A stretch of 64,000 nucleotides of DNA, from NCBI GenBank assembly GCA_029844215.1, contig CM056726.1, forward strand, positions 75,259,548 to 75,323,547, in the 5' to 3' direction. The notes under the pieces were generated by a model. The model ran no database searches, had not been told where the DNA came from, and was given only the letters and a program-made list of their open reading frames with translations. Shown piece by piece: positions 46,746 to 60,000 of this stretch; position 1 is the first letter of the stretch, and the number at the start of each line of letters is the position of its first letter. Origin of the DNA: Przewalskia tangutica. Its lineage: Eukaryota > Streptophyta > Magnoliopsida > Solanales > Solanaceae. The position numbers and the translations under genes are program-made.

Positions 46746-46779
46746 GATTATAGATGTGGTGCACAACACATCGATAATC
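46746..46779 (-). promoter_or_regulatory. Leader hairpin of F, compensated stem pair
   Basis: On the minus strand the left arm is GATTAT, unpaired C, GATGTG; the loop is TTGTGCAC; the right arm is CACATC, unpaired T, ATAATC. Both members of the second inner stem pair differ from A, B and C (A-T instead of G-C), so pairing is kept. Confidence 0.65.
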
Positions 46780-46825
46780 AAGACTCTACTAGACACGGTC
46801 TGTAGACACTTTCCGAGGATTAATC

Positions 46826-46836
46826 GCTCGATACCA
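46826..46836 (-). other. Primer-binding site of F (degenerate)
   Basis: GCTCGATACCA on plus; TGGTATCGAGC on minus, one base short of the tRNA-Met site. Confidence 0.8.
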
Positions 46837-46839
46837 CTT

Positions 46840-49800
46840 TGTAACGCCCGAACCGGGCGTATCGTGCCTTACCCCGGGCACCCTAGTGATACAACATCAG
46901 AGAAAACCAGCGGAAATAAAAACTTTAACAATATAACAATAGTTATGACAAAAACAGGCCAACCAAAACGGTTGCCTTCATGCATATATAAAAACATTTT
47001 TTTCAACTGAACAGTATAATCCTTTTTACAACCCTGCCCACAACAGTGCTACAGACCTCTAAGAAGGAATAACAACCTATGACGGGACAGGGCCCCGCCA
47101 TACCCCTGAATGTACAAGAACTTACAACTCAGGGAAACCTACCAAAGATAAGCCTCCGAAGGAACGGAGCTTCCCAAAACGCTGAAACGTGATCCTATAA
47201 GCGGGGATCGACAGCCAATGTACTTCTACCTGCGGCATGAACGCAGCCCCCCGAAGGTCAAGACAACAGTACTAAGTATGTGAAATCAGAATATCAGTAA
47301 ATGAAATCATAATAGTCTATATAAAGCAGGAGACATGTATGATGACCAAACTACAGTATATAACATATAACCAGTTACATCAAGACAGGGACTCACGCCC
47401 TCCAAATTATCACTCGTGCCCGTGGAATTTCTTCCTCATCACGTAGCTTTATGATATAACCATACCAAGGATTATACATGAACACCATGTCCCACCTGTG
47501 TTATAAAAACCGTACAGGACAAGTATAACTACCAGATCCGACCGTACCAATAATACAATGCAACCAAAACACGAAGCCGATACGGGGCAAGTGCGAGAGC
47601 CGACTACCGGATACCAAGGCCGGTCACGCGGTGGACCGGGCAAGTCAGGGTCGACCACGGGGACCAAGGTCAGATCACGAAACTTCACATCAGACACGGG
47701 CAAGTGCGGTGACTACCGATACCAAGGCCGAATCACCACGAGGCGGCAAGCAGAGCCGACCAGATACCCAGGCCGAACAGTAAGAAACCTCATGGAGAGC
47801 TAGTCCATGGAATAACACTATCAACAGGAGCATACCCGTGGAATTCTCCATCACTGCCAGCATGTCCAAGTAAGTTCTCAACAAGTCGACCGGCCCTCTA
47901 TCGAGAGACGCGGTAATACAGAAATACCACACTTGCACAACAAAGGCTATCATCACAAGCATAGGCAAGTTTCACAACAACAAGCATAGGCAAGTTTCAC
48001 AACAACAAGCATAGGCAAGTTTCATACAACTCAAAGTACTTTCATTTTATGCCAAAGTCCGGGTTTTTAACTCCAAAGTACTACATACGTTAAGTTCTTT
48101 TAAAAGAGATCCATTACTTTTATAAAAGTCACCCGATACGTAGTATTAGAATGACCAACCCACATTCCTTTTCAAAATCAAGTAACAACATTCTTTCCTA
48201 AGTTCCGCTTGCCTAGTTTCAATTACTCAAGCTTCTCATTTTCAAATGGTTTCATAGTTCATAAACTTAATCACTTGATTCCTTTTTAGAACAATTGAGT
48301 AATATATGTCTCACGTGAGAGTAGGTTATTCTTGTTTACAACATTCTTATTACAATGACATGATCTAGAAAATGTATATCATTTTGTCTCATCTTAGTTT
48401 CTATGCAGATGGAGGTTTCTACCGTTTTAATACAATTCATCATTATTCAATACATTTTCCTTTATTAACGCTGCGTTGGTCCTGTCGATACACATTCGAT
48501 TTCCAAATCAAGAAACATTATCCCTTTAAATAAAACCACGTACTCATTACTCACGAATGAGGTTTCACACAAACATTCACATTAAAACAAATAAGTTAAG
48601 TCTCTTATCTTATAAGATTAAGTCTCTTAACTTCTAACATCAAGAAACCATTTCCTTTACCTCTCTTAGACATTATACCTAACTCCATAAAGCTAGTATA
48701 ACTCTTTTTAAAACCTTTTAAAACCAAGTGTTACTCTTCCTTCAAAACGATTTATGAATCTTTTGAAATACATCAAGTTCTTTATTATAACAAGCCGCTT
48801 ATAATTCACATCGCTTACCTTTTAAAACCACAAAGTATTTTCTTACCTACATAAAGTCGTTATAACTAACCTCCCATAAAGCCGTTATAACACTTTATGT
48901 TTTAACAACAATCAAACACGCTTAACACACGACGCTCACCGCATACATAGTTCACACATATCATGCTAGAAGAGATAGGAAGAGGTTCACATACCTCGCG
49001 ACGAGTATCGACTAATAGCAAAACGCTCCAAACATCGGCTACTCCTTAAGCCAAGTAAATCGCGCCACACGTAGTACTTCAACCTATAAGGCCACAAGGC
49101 GCTTATTATCATCTAGACCACAACGTAGAATATTCTACGTAAAATTCGCAAAGATCTCCCCGCCACAACAGAATCTCCTTCTATCGAGGCCGGCTACCAA
49201 GCCAACCAGAGTGGGTTTTACACGCCTAACCTGACGTGTACAATTCTACTACACAAGAAACTACACAAGTCCATCAGAATACGCTCAGCTTCTTAATTCT
49301 TCAGGCTTAAGTCAAAAGACATTGCCACAGTACTAAGTATAGTTCTATATATAGTATACTTCAACTATATATTCTACAACATGTAATTTCCAATTACAAT
49401 AGAAGGACAGTAGTGTTTACCTCGATAAGCCCAAAATTATCCGAGTTATAATGTCGATCCTGAGCAAGGTTTAGCTCCACTCCGAGCGCTCCAAACCACT
49501 CCAAACAACCCTTAGAAGTTCTAACCAACTTCTACTCACATACTTCAACCAACTATGAAGATTTCCTTTATGTTTCGGGTTTGAGACTAAAAGGACAAAA
49601 GGTAGTATTTCCGGACTCTACGTAAAGAGGTATCTTTGGAATACTACAAGGTACAAGGCTAAGGTATTTTGGGCATTATAACAATACTAGGGGAGTATTT
49701 CTATACCACAACAAGGGGTATTATACGAAAACAACTAGGCTAGGGGGGGGGGTACCCCACGGCTAGACCTCACAAGGGGGAGGGGGAGACCTCACGGCCA

Positions 49801-50653
49801 AAGGCCACTTTCAAGGGGGAGAGGAGCTCTTGGACGAGAGTCAACAAGAGGGAGGGGAGGGATTCAAGACTTGGAAACATTTGTGGATGAATGAAGTCTT
49901 CACAAAGGGGGGGTATTTATAGCAAACCCAAATGCCAACCAATGGCCAAGATCAAGCCATGTGCAAGGCAAGTGTAAGGCCTTGATCAAGCCAAGTGCAC
50001 CCTAACCCCTACTCCACAAAACATTGCACCAAACAAGCCACAAAACAAGGCCAAAACAAGGCACAAAACAAGGAACCAATAGGCACAAAACGTGAGCCAA
50101 AGATCAAGCCAAAAACGTGAACCAATCGTTCACTTGGACGCCCACTTGCTTCCAATGTGAGGGTGACACATGTCACCCTCCCGTTGGTCCAAAATGTTTC
50201 GTCTCTAAAAATCCGCAAAAACAAAACCACATAGCCGGAATTTTCCCTACGAAAGTCGTGGAAACGCTTCGGAAAACGACTCTAGCCGCACTGTGCCCAA
50301 ATGTAACTTGGCTGCCACCTAGGCGGGGTGACACGTGTCACCCTCCTAATGGCCCTCAAAACGCCTTTCAAAAATAACCACAATGGCCAAAATCTCAAAA
50401 CAAAGTGGTTCTACAAAACCGTAAATGTCGCCCGTGGGCCCCACGTGACCAGTTCCGAAAATAAACTTCCATAATTCTCTAATAGTCCAGGAAGTCCGAA
50501 GACCAAATCTGGGAATCCAATTCCCATTAACGAACCTTGTTCCTTCACACACCCGAAACCTTACCGTCGAAAAATCACCTCCTTCTTCCTTTCCAATCTT
50601 CGTCAGATTCTCGCACGCACGCCCCACGCATATACTCGAAATACGGTATAACA
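46840..50653 (-). mobile_element. 5' LTR of F
   Basis: Partner of the LTR at 40918-44758. TATA box reversed at 49914-49921, palindromic motif near 50158-50179, 25-bp repeat near 47965-48030. Many short losses relative to the partner in the last 500 bp (50150-50650). Confidence 0.93.
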
Positions 50654-50972
50654 GCTCCGCTTCGTCGGAGGCTTATCTTTGGTATGTTACCCGAGTCCGT
50701 AAGTTCTTAGACGTCAGGTACGGCGGCCCCGTCCCGTCATAGTTGTTGATAAATCTTAAGAGGTCCAGATGTAATGTGGCGAGTGTAAGGATTGTAACGG
50801 TTCAAATGTTTATATATATAAATGATTGAAGGCAACCCTTTTGGTTGGCATATTTGCTAATATTTATCATGTCTTTTGTTTCATATTTATGCTTTATGTT
50901 CCGCTGATTTTCTCCGATGTTGTATCACTAGTGGTGCCCGGTAGGCATCCACGGCCCTGCTCGGTCGTGACA

Positions 50973-51331
50973 ATGATCTAGGAAATGTAATACAATTTTG
51001 TCTTATCTTAGCTTCTATGCAGATGGAGGTTTCTACTGGTTTTAATATAATTAATTATTTGTCAATACATTTTCCTTTATTAACGCTGCAGTGGTTTGTT
51101 CGATGCTTATTCTCATTTCCGAAATCAATACAAGGCTTTCATAAACAATTAAGTAAACCGTTCCTTTTATCTCTCTTAAGTCGTTATACCTAACTTCCCA
51201 TAAAGCTAGTATAACTCTTAAGCTGTTAAAACTAAGTATTACTCTTATTTCATAAATGATTCATAATTCTTTTGAAATACTTCAAGATTCTTATTATCTA
51301 GAACTCAAGTCAACAGACATCAGAGTAAAAC
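50973..51331 (-). mobile_element. 5' LTR of C, piece 2
   Basis: Continues C after E (first 5 bp are the E duplication) and stops at the G insertion with AAAAC (51327-51331). It agrees closely with 28541-28890 of the 3' LTR. Confidence 0.92.
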
Positions 51332-54300
51332 TGTCACGACCCGAGCCCGGGCCCGTGACTGGTGCCTTACCCCGGGCACCCTAGTGATACAACATCAGAG
51401 AAAATCAGCGGAAATAAAAACACGAAGATGAATTAAGAGACATGATAAATAAACAGCCAACTAAAATAGCTTGCTTCGTATATATACATAAATACCCGAA
51501 CAGCTTATCCTTTTACAAACTCGCCACAACAAAGATTTCATGCACTTAAGAAGTGACAAAACTATGACGGACAGGCCCCGCCATACCCCGAATGTACAAG
51601 AACCTACTGCACTCGGGTAACATACCAAAAGATAAGCCTCCAAGAAACGGCTTCCTAACACGAACTTTGATCCTATGGCGAGGATCCACAACCGATGTAT
51701 TTCTACTGCGGATGAACGCAGCCTCCCGGCGAGGTCAAGATAACAGTACCAAGTATGTGAAACTATAAAAGATCAGTAAATGAAATCATAATAGTCCATA
51801 TAAAGCAGGAGACATGTATGATAACCAAACTACAGTTCACAACATAAAAGCGATATGTCAAGTCGTGGACTCACGCCCTCAAGTCATCCCTCATGCCCGT
51901 GGAACTCCTTCCTCACTGCCGGCAGTCTAGGTGTAAATCGTGTGGAATACGTGTCCCGGCCCATCCCGTGGGACTCGGTAAAGAATCATGTGGAATACGT
52001 GTCCCGGCCCATCCCACGACCTTGCAGAGAATCGATGAAATACGTGTCCCGCCCATCTCGGGACTCGGTGAATAATCAGATGGAATACGTGTCCCGGCCC
52101 ATCTCATGGGACTCGGTGAATAATCAGATGAAATACGTGTCCCGGCCCATCTCGTGGGACTCGGTGAAGAATCAGATGAAATACGTGTCCCGGCCCATCT
52201 CGTGGGACTCGGTGAAGAATCAGATGAAATACGTGTCCCGGCCCATCTCGTGGGACTCGGTGGATAATCGTTCATAACAAATCAGCCGGCCCTCCATCGA
52301 GAGACGCGGTGGTATAGAAATACAGTATATGCACACAAGGCTATCAAACACAAACATAGGCAAGTTACACACAACTCAAGTTTATTTTAGGCCAAAGTCC
52401 AGGTTCTGACCCCAAGGTATTACATACGTTAAATTCTTTTTAAAGGATCCATTCCTTTTATAAAGGTCACCCGATACCCGTAGTATTAAAATAGAGTGAC
52501 TTACAATTTTTAGGTAACCAAAACACTTTCCTTTTCAACATCAAGTAACAACATTCTTTTCCAAAAGTTCAAGTTTCCCTAATTTCAAACACTTAAGTCT
52601 ATTATTTTATAAAGGTTTCATAGTCCATAGACTTAATCACTTAAGAATATAATCCTCTTTTAAACAATTGAAGAAACACATGTCTTATATGTGAGTAGGT
52701 TATTCTTGTTCATAATCAATCTTATTAAAGCAGCCATGATCTAGGAAATGTAATATCATTTTGTCTCATCTTAGCTTCTATGCAGATGGATGTTTCTACT
52801 GGTTTTAATAATACTTATTAGTCAAAACATTTCCTTTTATTAACGCTGCAGTGGTTTGTCGATACTCATTCTGACTTCCAAAATCAGTAAAACATTATTC
52901 CTTTTAAAAACCAAGTACTCATTACTCACGAATGAGGTTTCATACTAACATCCATATTAAGTCAAGTCTCTTATCTTTTAAGATTAAGTCTCTTAACTTC
53001 TAAAAATCAGTAAACCATTCTCTTTATCTCTCTTAAGACGTTATACCTAACTTCCCATAAAGCTAGTATAACTCTTATGTTTTCAAAACCAAGTATTACT
53101 CTTCTTTCAAAAAGGTTTCTTAATTCTTTCGAAATACTTTCAAGATTCTTATCATCACACATCAAGTCAGTTATAAGTCAAATCAGTTATCTTTAAAAAC
53201 CACAAAGCATTTCTTACTTACATAAAGCTATTATAACCAACTTCCCATAAAGCCGTTATAACACTTTATGTTTTAAACCAATCAAATACATTCAACACAT
53301 GTACGCTCACCGCATTACATAGTTATACACATATCATGCTATAAAAGATAGGAAGAGGTTCACATACCTCGCGACGAGTATCGACTAATAGCAAAACGCT
53401 CCAAGTACTTCAAACCGTCGGCTACTCCTTAAGCCAAGTAGATCGCGCCACACGTAGTAATTCAACCTATAAAGGCCACAAGGCGCCTATTAACATCTAG
53501 ATCTCAACGTAGAATATTCTACAGAAAATTCGCAGACCTCCCCGCAATGACAGAAATCTCCTCCTCTAACGAGGCCGGCTACCAAGCCAACCAGGGGGGA
53601 GGGAGGGTTTACACGTCTAACCGGACGTGTACGATTCTACTTCATAGTAAAGCTACACAAGTCTACTGTAATACAGTCCTATGTAATTACAGTTCAGTTC
53701 TCTTCTTTATTATTCAGGCTTAAGTCAAAAGACATTGCCGCAACATTATGATCAGTTCTATATATAGTATACTTCAACTATATATTCCTACAACATGTAA
53801 TTTTCAATTACAATAAGGGGACAAGTTTAGTTACCTCGATAAGCCCAAAATTATCCAAGTTTAAAGTCGATCCTGAGCAAGGTTTAGCTCTTACTCCGTG
53901 CGCTCCAATCCGCTCCAAGAAACACTTAGAAGTTCTACGCAACTTCTACTTAAAAATTCAACTACGGGTGAAGATTTTCCTTAGGGTTTCGTTTAGTGGC
54001 TAAAGGGAAGTATGATAGTATTTTTCCTGCTTTTAGATAAAGGGTACTTTGGAAAGTACTACAAGGTATTTGAGCTAAAGTATTTAGGCATAACAACAAT
54101 ACTGGGAGTATTTCTTTACCATGGGTGGGTAGTATTTCGACTAGCACACTAGGCTAGGGGAGGGGTTCTCGCTAGAACCACTAGGCAAGTGGGGTTCGCC
54201 GAGGCCTCCAAGAGGGGAGAGGGGTGGTGTTTGGACGAGAACACGCAAGAGGAGAGGAGGGATTTTTCAAGACTTAGGAACATTTGTGGATGAAGAAAAC

Positions 54301-54739
54301 CTTCAAGCAAGGGGAGTATTTATAGGCTAACCAAAGGCCAACCAATGGCCAAGATGAAGCCAAGTGCATAGCAAGTGTAAGGCCAAGATTTAGCCATGTG
54401 CTACCTTATCCATCTAAACAAAATATCCTACCTAACCCTTGACCAAAATTTCAACACAAAAAACGTGCAAGGCAAGCCCATTTTGCCGTCCAAACATGCC
54501 ACTTGAGGGTGACACTTGTCACCCTCTCGTTGGTCTAAAATATTCCGTCCCTCGGAAAAATCCGCAAAAATTATTAATGACATAGCCGGAATTTTCCCTT
54601 CGCAAGTTTAGAATAACGTTTCGTCGGAAAATGACTCTTTCGATAAAGGCACAATTTCGTCCATAGTGCCTAACTTTAAGGCTAAACTTTTATACGTACG
54701 CCCTCACGTACATACTCTGGAAAAATACGGGGTATAACA
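51332..54739 (-). mobile_element. 3' LTR of G
   Basis: It contains the 48-bp minisatellite (51935-52270), reversed TATA box (54317-54324) and palindromic motif near 54503-54524. Ends TGTCACGACC and GGGGTATAACA. Confidence 0.93.
51935..52270. repeat. 48-bp minisatellite in G 3' LTR, about seven units
   Basis: Units contain GTGTCCCGGCCCATC, GGGACTCGGTGAA and AATCAGATG. It is related to the array in C. The partner array at 57680-58065 in the 5' LTR has about eight units. The unit length, a multiple of 3, creates spurious open frames. Confidence 0.9.
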
Positions 54740-55689
54740 TTCTTCCCCCCTTAGAAACATTCGTCCCGAATGTTCCTTCTCAGTCTCAAAACATACACGT
54801 GTCGGTATAGCCTTCACTACTATACTTACGAAACCAAACATGCCGCACCTGGCCACAAAATAACACACGCACAAAATACGTAATCCCAAGTCCACGAGGA
54901 ATCACCTCGAAGATATAAAACAATATAACTCTCTCTCTTGGTCCAAAGGACACGTCCCTCCATCTTCACTTCACAAAAGAAATGATCACTTCCGTTCCCG
55001 TAACACATGTTCGCTTCCCTCCTTCATCGTCGCACCCTTCTCGAACACCCGAACTCTTTCTAGTACATGTTCCACACTTCACCAACGCTCGCTTTCCAAC
55101 CTCGAGTCACTACTCCAAACTTGGTCATCTCACTAGCTTCAAATTCCTTTAAGGCCATTCCCGGCCTTCACGATCCGATTCTGATCGAACATACCCACGA
55201 ACTCACACGATGGTCAACTAAACTTGGGCTCGCGCCTCGTGACTACCACCGGGCAGACCACCTCGAATCGACTTACCCCAAACCGGCCGCGGTCGACCCG
55301 CGAACGGTCCTCAACCCGACCCACAATCGCGCCAAACTCTTGTTCCCCGATCCGGAACAATCTTACCTATTCAAGCCCTGAAAGCTACCATTTTCATCTC
55401 ACACAACCCAAGGAATTTCCCACAATACATTTTTCGCATACCAAGTATTTCAACAAAGACTAACCGCAAGAATCTCTTATTTAAGACGACCTTACCTCTA
55501 AGGTCTCAACATGAAATATTCTAAGGTTCACACTTCCCATGCCCCCCATACTTATCCTTTCAACTAACCAGGTTTTCTAACTCCTAAGCAACACAACGCT
55601 ATCCGACATAGCACACAATAATAAGGTCATCATATCACGCATACAAATCTCTAGAGGGTTAAGGATATACCTGAAGCTACCGCTCCACT
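54740..55689 (-). other. Polypurine tract and 3' region of G
   Basis: The reversed polypurine tract (54740-54752) is followed by about 940 bp without pol motifs. The TTCCGGATCGGG block is present, reversed, near 55347. Confidence 0.7.
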
Positions 55690-56890
55690 CTAATCATAGG
55701 CTCGCCGCAGGCGCATAGTCAGTAGGCGCGATGAACCTTCCATCGACCCGTAGGCCGAGTCATTCTGCTCGCATCCTTCCTATTAGACAGTTTCGTCATA
55801 TGGCCCCTCGACGCGCAGAAAACAAGCACCAGAAAAGACGACATTCCCGATGACGTCGCCACATTGTGCACACCGAGGAAAACTCAAACCGATCTAGAAC
55901 CTATGTATATTCGTGAACGAAGCCACGAGCTCGACCAGCCCCGAATACCCGAACGCCTCAAGATCGCGGAGGACCATTCGCATCAAGCGAGGTACATAAC
56001 TAGTTCACCGAGGCGCCCGCCGAAAGTTACCAAAGGACCTCGTTGTTCGCCTCTTCGCTGATCTCCGGTCATTCCGCCGACCTCTCCGTGCCTCACATCC
56101 TAGTGCATGAGCCAGATGCGGCAATGTCCATGACCACAAGAGCTACACCCGCATAAGCCTCGCCAAGTAATCATCTATCCCTGACATAGCGATGTACTCG
56201 CCCTCCATATCGCCATTACTCTGGGAACATACCGAGCTAATGAGTCGAACTCACATTGTACTTCTAACCGCCCGCCCGCCCCGCTCAACGTCAAAAATCT
56301 GCCGCCCGAGCCCTCTCATCCGCGGGCAAGAAATGTGCAAGAAATGCCCCTGAGAACTCGTCCCAAATGGCCGGAAGTGCATACTCTCCCCGGGACAGCT
56401 CCCACGAATCAAACCCGATCATTGCAGATCACGCACTGATGCGAACCCAATACCACCGACTCGCTCTAAGACTGATCACTCATGATCCGTCAGAGTCGCT
56501 TGATAAACTTCGAGGGTCATCCTCGCCTCTCGATCCATAGAACATCAAGCGGGCTACAACTCGTAAAGTCCCGTAGCCTCAAACTGCTCGCCGGGGTGAA
56601 CTACGGTGCTATTGGACTGAACTGCCGTGATCCAAACTATCTCATATTCGCTACGACTCGCCAGAATCGCCATCTCTTGTACTTATCTCATCCGCTTCCA
56701 GCCGTGGGACCGAGGCTCGTGTATCAGAGTCTCGCAGCCACCGCTGCGCTCTAAACTCTGCTGGGCGGCGCCGCAAAACTCGCCGTCAAGCACTATCTCG
56801 TAACGATCGGGCCTTCGCCTGCAGAACCTCCGTGCTTTACTCGCAGCCTCGCCGCTTTGCCCTTCGCCCGGCCGCTTTACGCGGAGGCAT
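55690..56890 (-). pseudogene. gag remnant of element G, heavily eroded
   Basis: Gag of the same family, recognised by its position between leader and 3' region and by DNA similarity to F and C. The start ATG is at 56890 (MPPRK). Short pieces match the capsid core (around 56230-56560) and a zinc-knuckle region near 55800-55870. No open frame of useful length survives. Many changes relative to F and C are 1-3-base losses near CAG, CTG and CCGG, which scramble the frame; some may be sequence errors. Confidence 0.7.
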
Positions 56891-57000
56891 AATCGTAAAG
56901 GAAAGGAATACGTTAGAGGGTCCAACTTATCACACGCTCTAAGGCACGATCTCGTAATGAGAAGAATGGAAACCAATCCTAAATGTCCTATAGCCTCCTC

Positions 57001-57034
57001 GATTATAGATGTGGTGCACAACACACCGATAATC
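57001..57034 (-). promoter_or_regulatory. Leader hairpin of G, wobble stem pair
   Basis: On the minus strand the left arm is GATTAT, unpaired C, GGTGTG; the loop is TTGTGCAC; the right arm is CACATC, unpaired T, ATAATC. The second inner pair is G-U in RNA, intermediate between the G-C of A, B, C and the A-U of F. Confidence 0.65.
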
Positions 57035-57079
57035 AAGACTTACTAGACACGGTTCGTAGACACTTTCCGAGGATTAATC

Positions 57080-57090
57080 GCTCGATACCA
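57080..57090 (-). other. Primer-binding site of G (degenerate)
   Basis: GCTCGATACCA on plus; the same one-base-short version as in B and F. Confidence 0.8.
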
Positions 57091-57094
57091 CTTT

Positions 57095-60000
57095 TGTCAC
57101 GACCAACTCGCCCGTGGATCGTGCCTTACCCCGCACCCTAGTGATACAACATCGAGAAAATCAGCGAAATAAAAACACGAAGATGAATTAAGAGACATGA
57201 TAAATAAACAGGCCAACTAAAATAGCTTGCCTTGGTATATATACATAAATACCCGACGCTTATCCTTTTACAAACTCGCCTGGCAAGATTACTGCACTCT
57301 AAGAAGTGACAACAACTATGACGGGACAGGCCGCCATACCACGAATGTACAAGAACCTCTGCACTCGAGTAACATACCAAATGATAAGCCTCCGAAGACA
57401 CGGGGCTTCCCATCACGCTGACCTTTGATCCTAGCCGCGAGGATCCACCACCGATGTACTTACTGCGGCGTGACGCAGCCCGAAGGAGGTCGAGACAACA
57501 GTACCAAGTATGTGAAATCAGAAAAGACGTAAATGAAATCATAATAGTCCATATAAAGCAGAGACATGTATGATAACCAAACTCTGATTCACAACATAAA
57601 AGCGATCATGTCAAGTCGTGACTCACGCCTCAAGTCATCCTCACGCTGTGGAACTCCTTCCTCACCGCCATCTAGGTGTAAATCGTGTGGAATACGTGTC
57701 GGCCTATCGTGGGACTCGGTAAAGAATCATGTGGAATACGTGTCCGGCCCATCCATGGGACTCGGTGAGAATCGATGGAATACGTGTCCGCCCATCTCGT
57801 GGGACTCGGTGAATAATCAGATGGAATACGTGTCCCGGCCCATCTCGTGGGACTCGGTGAATAATCAGATGGAATACGTGTCCCGGCCCATCTCGTGGGA
57901 CTCGGTGAAGAATCAGATGAAATACGTGTCCCGGCCCATCTCGTGGGACTCGGTAAAGAATCAGATAAAATACGTATCCCGACCCATCTCGTGGGACTCG
58001 GTGAAGAATCAGATGAAATACGTGTCCCGGCCCATCTCGTGGGACTCGGTGGATAATCGTTCCTAACAAATCAGCCGGCCCTCCATCGAGAGACGCGGTG
58101 GTATAGAAATACAGTATATGCACACAAGGCTATCAAACACAAACATAGGCAAGTTACACACAACTCAAGTTTATTTTAGGCCAAAGTCCAGGTTCTGACC
58201 CCAAGGTATTACGTACGTTAAATTCTTTTTAAAGGATCCATTCCTTTTATAAAGGTCACCCGATACCCGTAGTATTAAAATAGAGTGACTTACAATTTTT
58301 AGGTAAACCAAAATACTTTCCTTTTCAACATCAAGTAACAACATTCTTTTCCAAAAGTTCAAGTTTGCCTAATTTCAAACACTTAAGTCTCTTATTTTAT
58401 AAAGGTTTCATAGTCCATAGACTTAATCACTTAAGAATATAATCCTCTTTTAAACAATTGAAGAAACATATGTCTTATATGTGAGTAGGTTATTCTTGTT
58501 CATAATCAATCTTATTAAAACAGCCATGATCTAGGAAATGTAATATCATTTTGTCTCATCTTAGCTTCTATGCAGATGGAGGTTTCTACTGGTTTTAATA
58601 ATACTTATTAGTCAAAACATTTCCTTTTATTAACGCTGCAGTGGTTTGTCGATACTCATTCTGACTTCCAAAATCAGTAAAGCATTATTCCTTTTAAAAA
58701 TCAAGTACTCATTACTCACGAATGAGGTTTCATACTAACATCCATATTAAGTCAAGTCTCTTATCTTTTAAGATTAAGTCTCTTAACTTCTAAAAATCAG
58801 TAAACCATTCTCTTTATCTCTCTTAAGACGTTATACCTAACTTCCCATAAAGCTAGTATAACTCTTATGTTTTCAAAACCAAGTATTACTCTTCTTTCAA
58901 AAAGGTTTCTTAATTCTTTCGAAATACTTTCAAGATTCTTATCATCACACATCAAGTCAGTTATAAGTCAAATCAGTTATCTTTAAAAACCACAAAGCAT
59001 TTCTTACTTACATAAAGCTGTTATAACCAACTTCCCATAAAGACGTTATAACACTTTATGTTTTAAACCAATCAAATACATTCAACACATGTACGTTTAC
59101 CGTACTACATAGTTATACACATATCATGCTAGAAAAGATAGGAAGAGGTTCACATACCTCGCGACGAGTATCGACTAATAGCAAAACGCTCCAAGTACTT
59201 CAAACTGTCGGCTACTCCTTAAGCCAAGTAGATCGCGCCACACGTAGTACTTCAACCTATAAAGGCCACAAGGCGCCTATTAACATCTAGATCTCAACGT
59301 AGAATATTCTACAGAAAATTCGGCAGCACCTCCCCCCCCCCGCAACAGCGTAAATCTCCTCCTCTAACGAGGCCGGCTACCAAGCCAACCAGGGGGGGTT
59401 TACACGTCTAACCGGACGTGTACGATTCTACTTCACAGTAAAGCTACACAAGTCTACTGTAATACAGTCCTATGTAATTACAGTTCAGTTCTCTTCTTTA
59501 TTATTCAGGCTTAAGTCAAAAGACATTGCCGCAACATTATGATCAGTTCTATATATAGTATACTTCAACTATATATTCCTACAACATGTAATTTCAAATT
59601 ACAATAAGGGGACAAGTTTAGTTACATCGATAAGCCCAAAATTATCCAAGTTTAAAGTCGATCCTGAGCAAGGTTTAGCTCCTACTCCGTGCGCTCCAAT
59701 CCGCTCCAAGAAACCCTTAGAAGTTCTACGCAACTTCTACTTAAAAATTCAACTACGGGTGAAGATTTTCCTTAGAGTTTCGTTTAGTGGCTAAAGGGAA
59801 GTATGATAGTATTTTTCCGGGCTTTTCGTATAAAGGGTACTTTGGAAAGTACTACAAGGTATTTGAGCTAAAGTATTTAGGCATAACAACAATACTTGGG
59901 GAGTATTTCTTTACCAAGAGGGGGGTAGTATTTCGACTAGCACAGCTAGGCTAGGGGGAGGGGGTTCTCGGCTAGAACCACTAGGCAAGGGGTTCGGCCG

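Larger units (their letters stand above)
40918..50653 (-). mobile_element. Element F, gag-only Gypsy element, deepest insertion
   Basis: A minus-strand element in LTR E with exact duplication GCTCC (40913-40917 and 50654-50658). The 3' LTR is 40918-44758 (3841 bp), the interior 44759-46839 (2081 bp) and the 5' LTR 46840-50653 (3814 bp). LTR ends are TGTAACGCCC and GGTATAACA, the first differing from the TGTCACGACC of the other elements. Long stretches of the two LTRs are identical and most differences are 1-3-bp changes at CAG, CTG or CCGG. The interior has gag and leader only: no integrase remnant, unlike A, B and C. This is the youngest insertion by nesting order in its chain. Confidence 0.95.
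37498..50972 (+). mobile_element. Solo LTR E, interrupted by element F
   Basis: A plus-strand LTR with exact duplication ATGAT (37493-37497 and 50973-50977). Its pieces are 37498-40917 and 50654-50972, about 3.73 kb after removing F and one copy of its duplication. This is close to solo LTR K (3632 bp), which is of the same subfamily. It has a palindromic motif (37710-37731), TATA box (37902-37909), CGAGGTAA near 38410, a 25-bp repeat (40072-40190) and 70-bp minisatellite (40351-40625). It has no interior, so it is a solo LTR. Confidence 0.94.
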
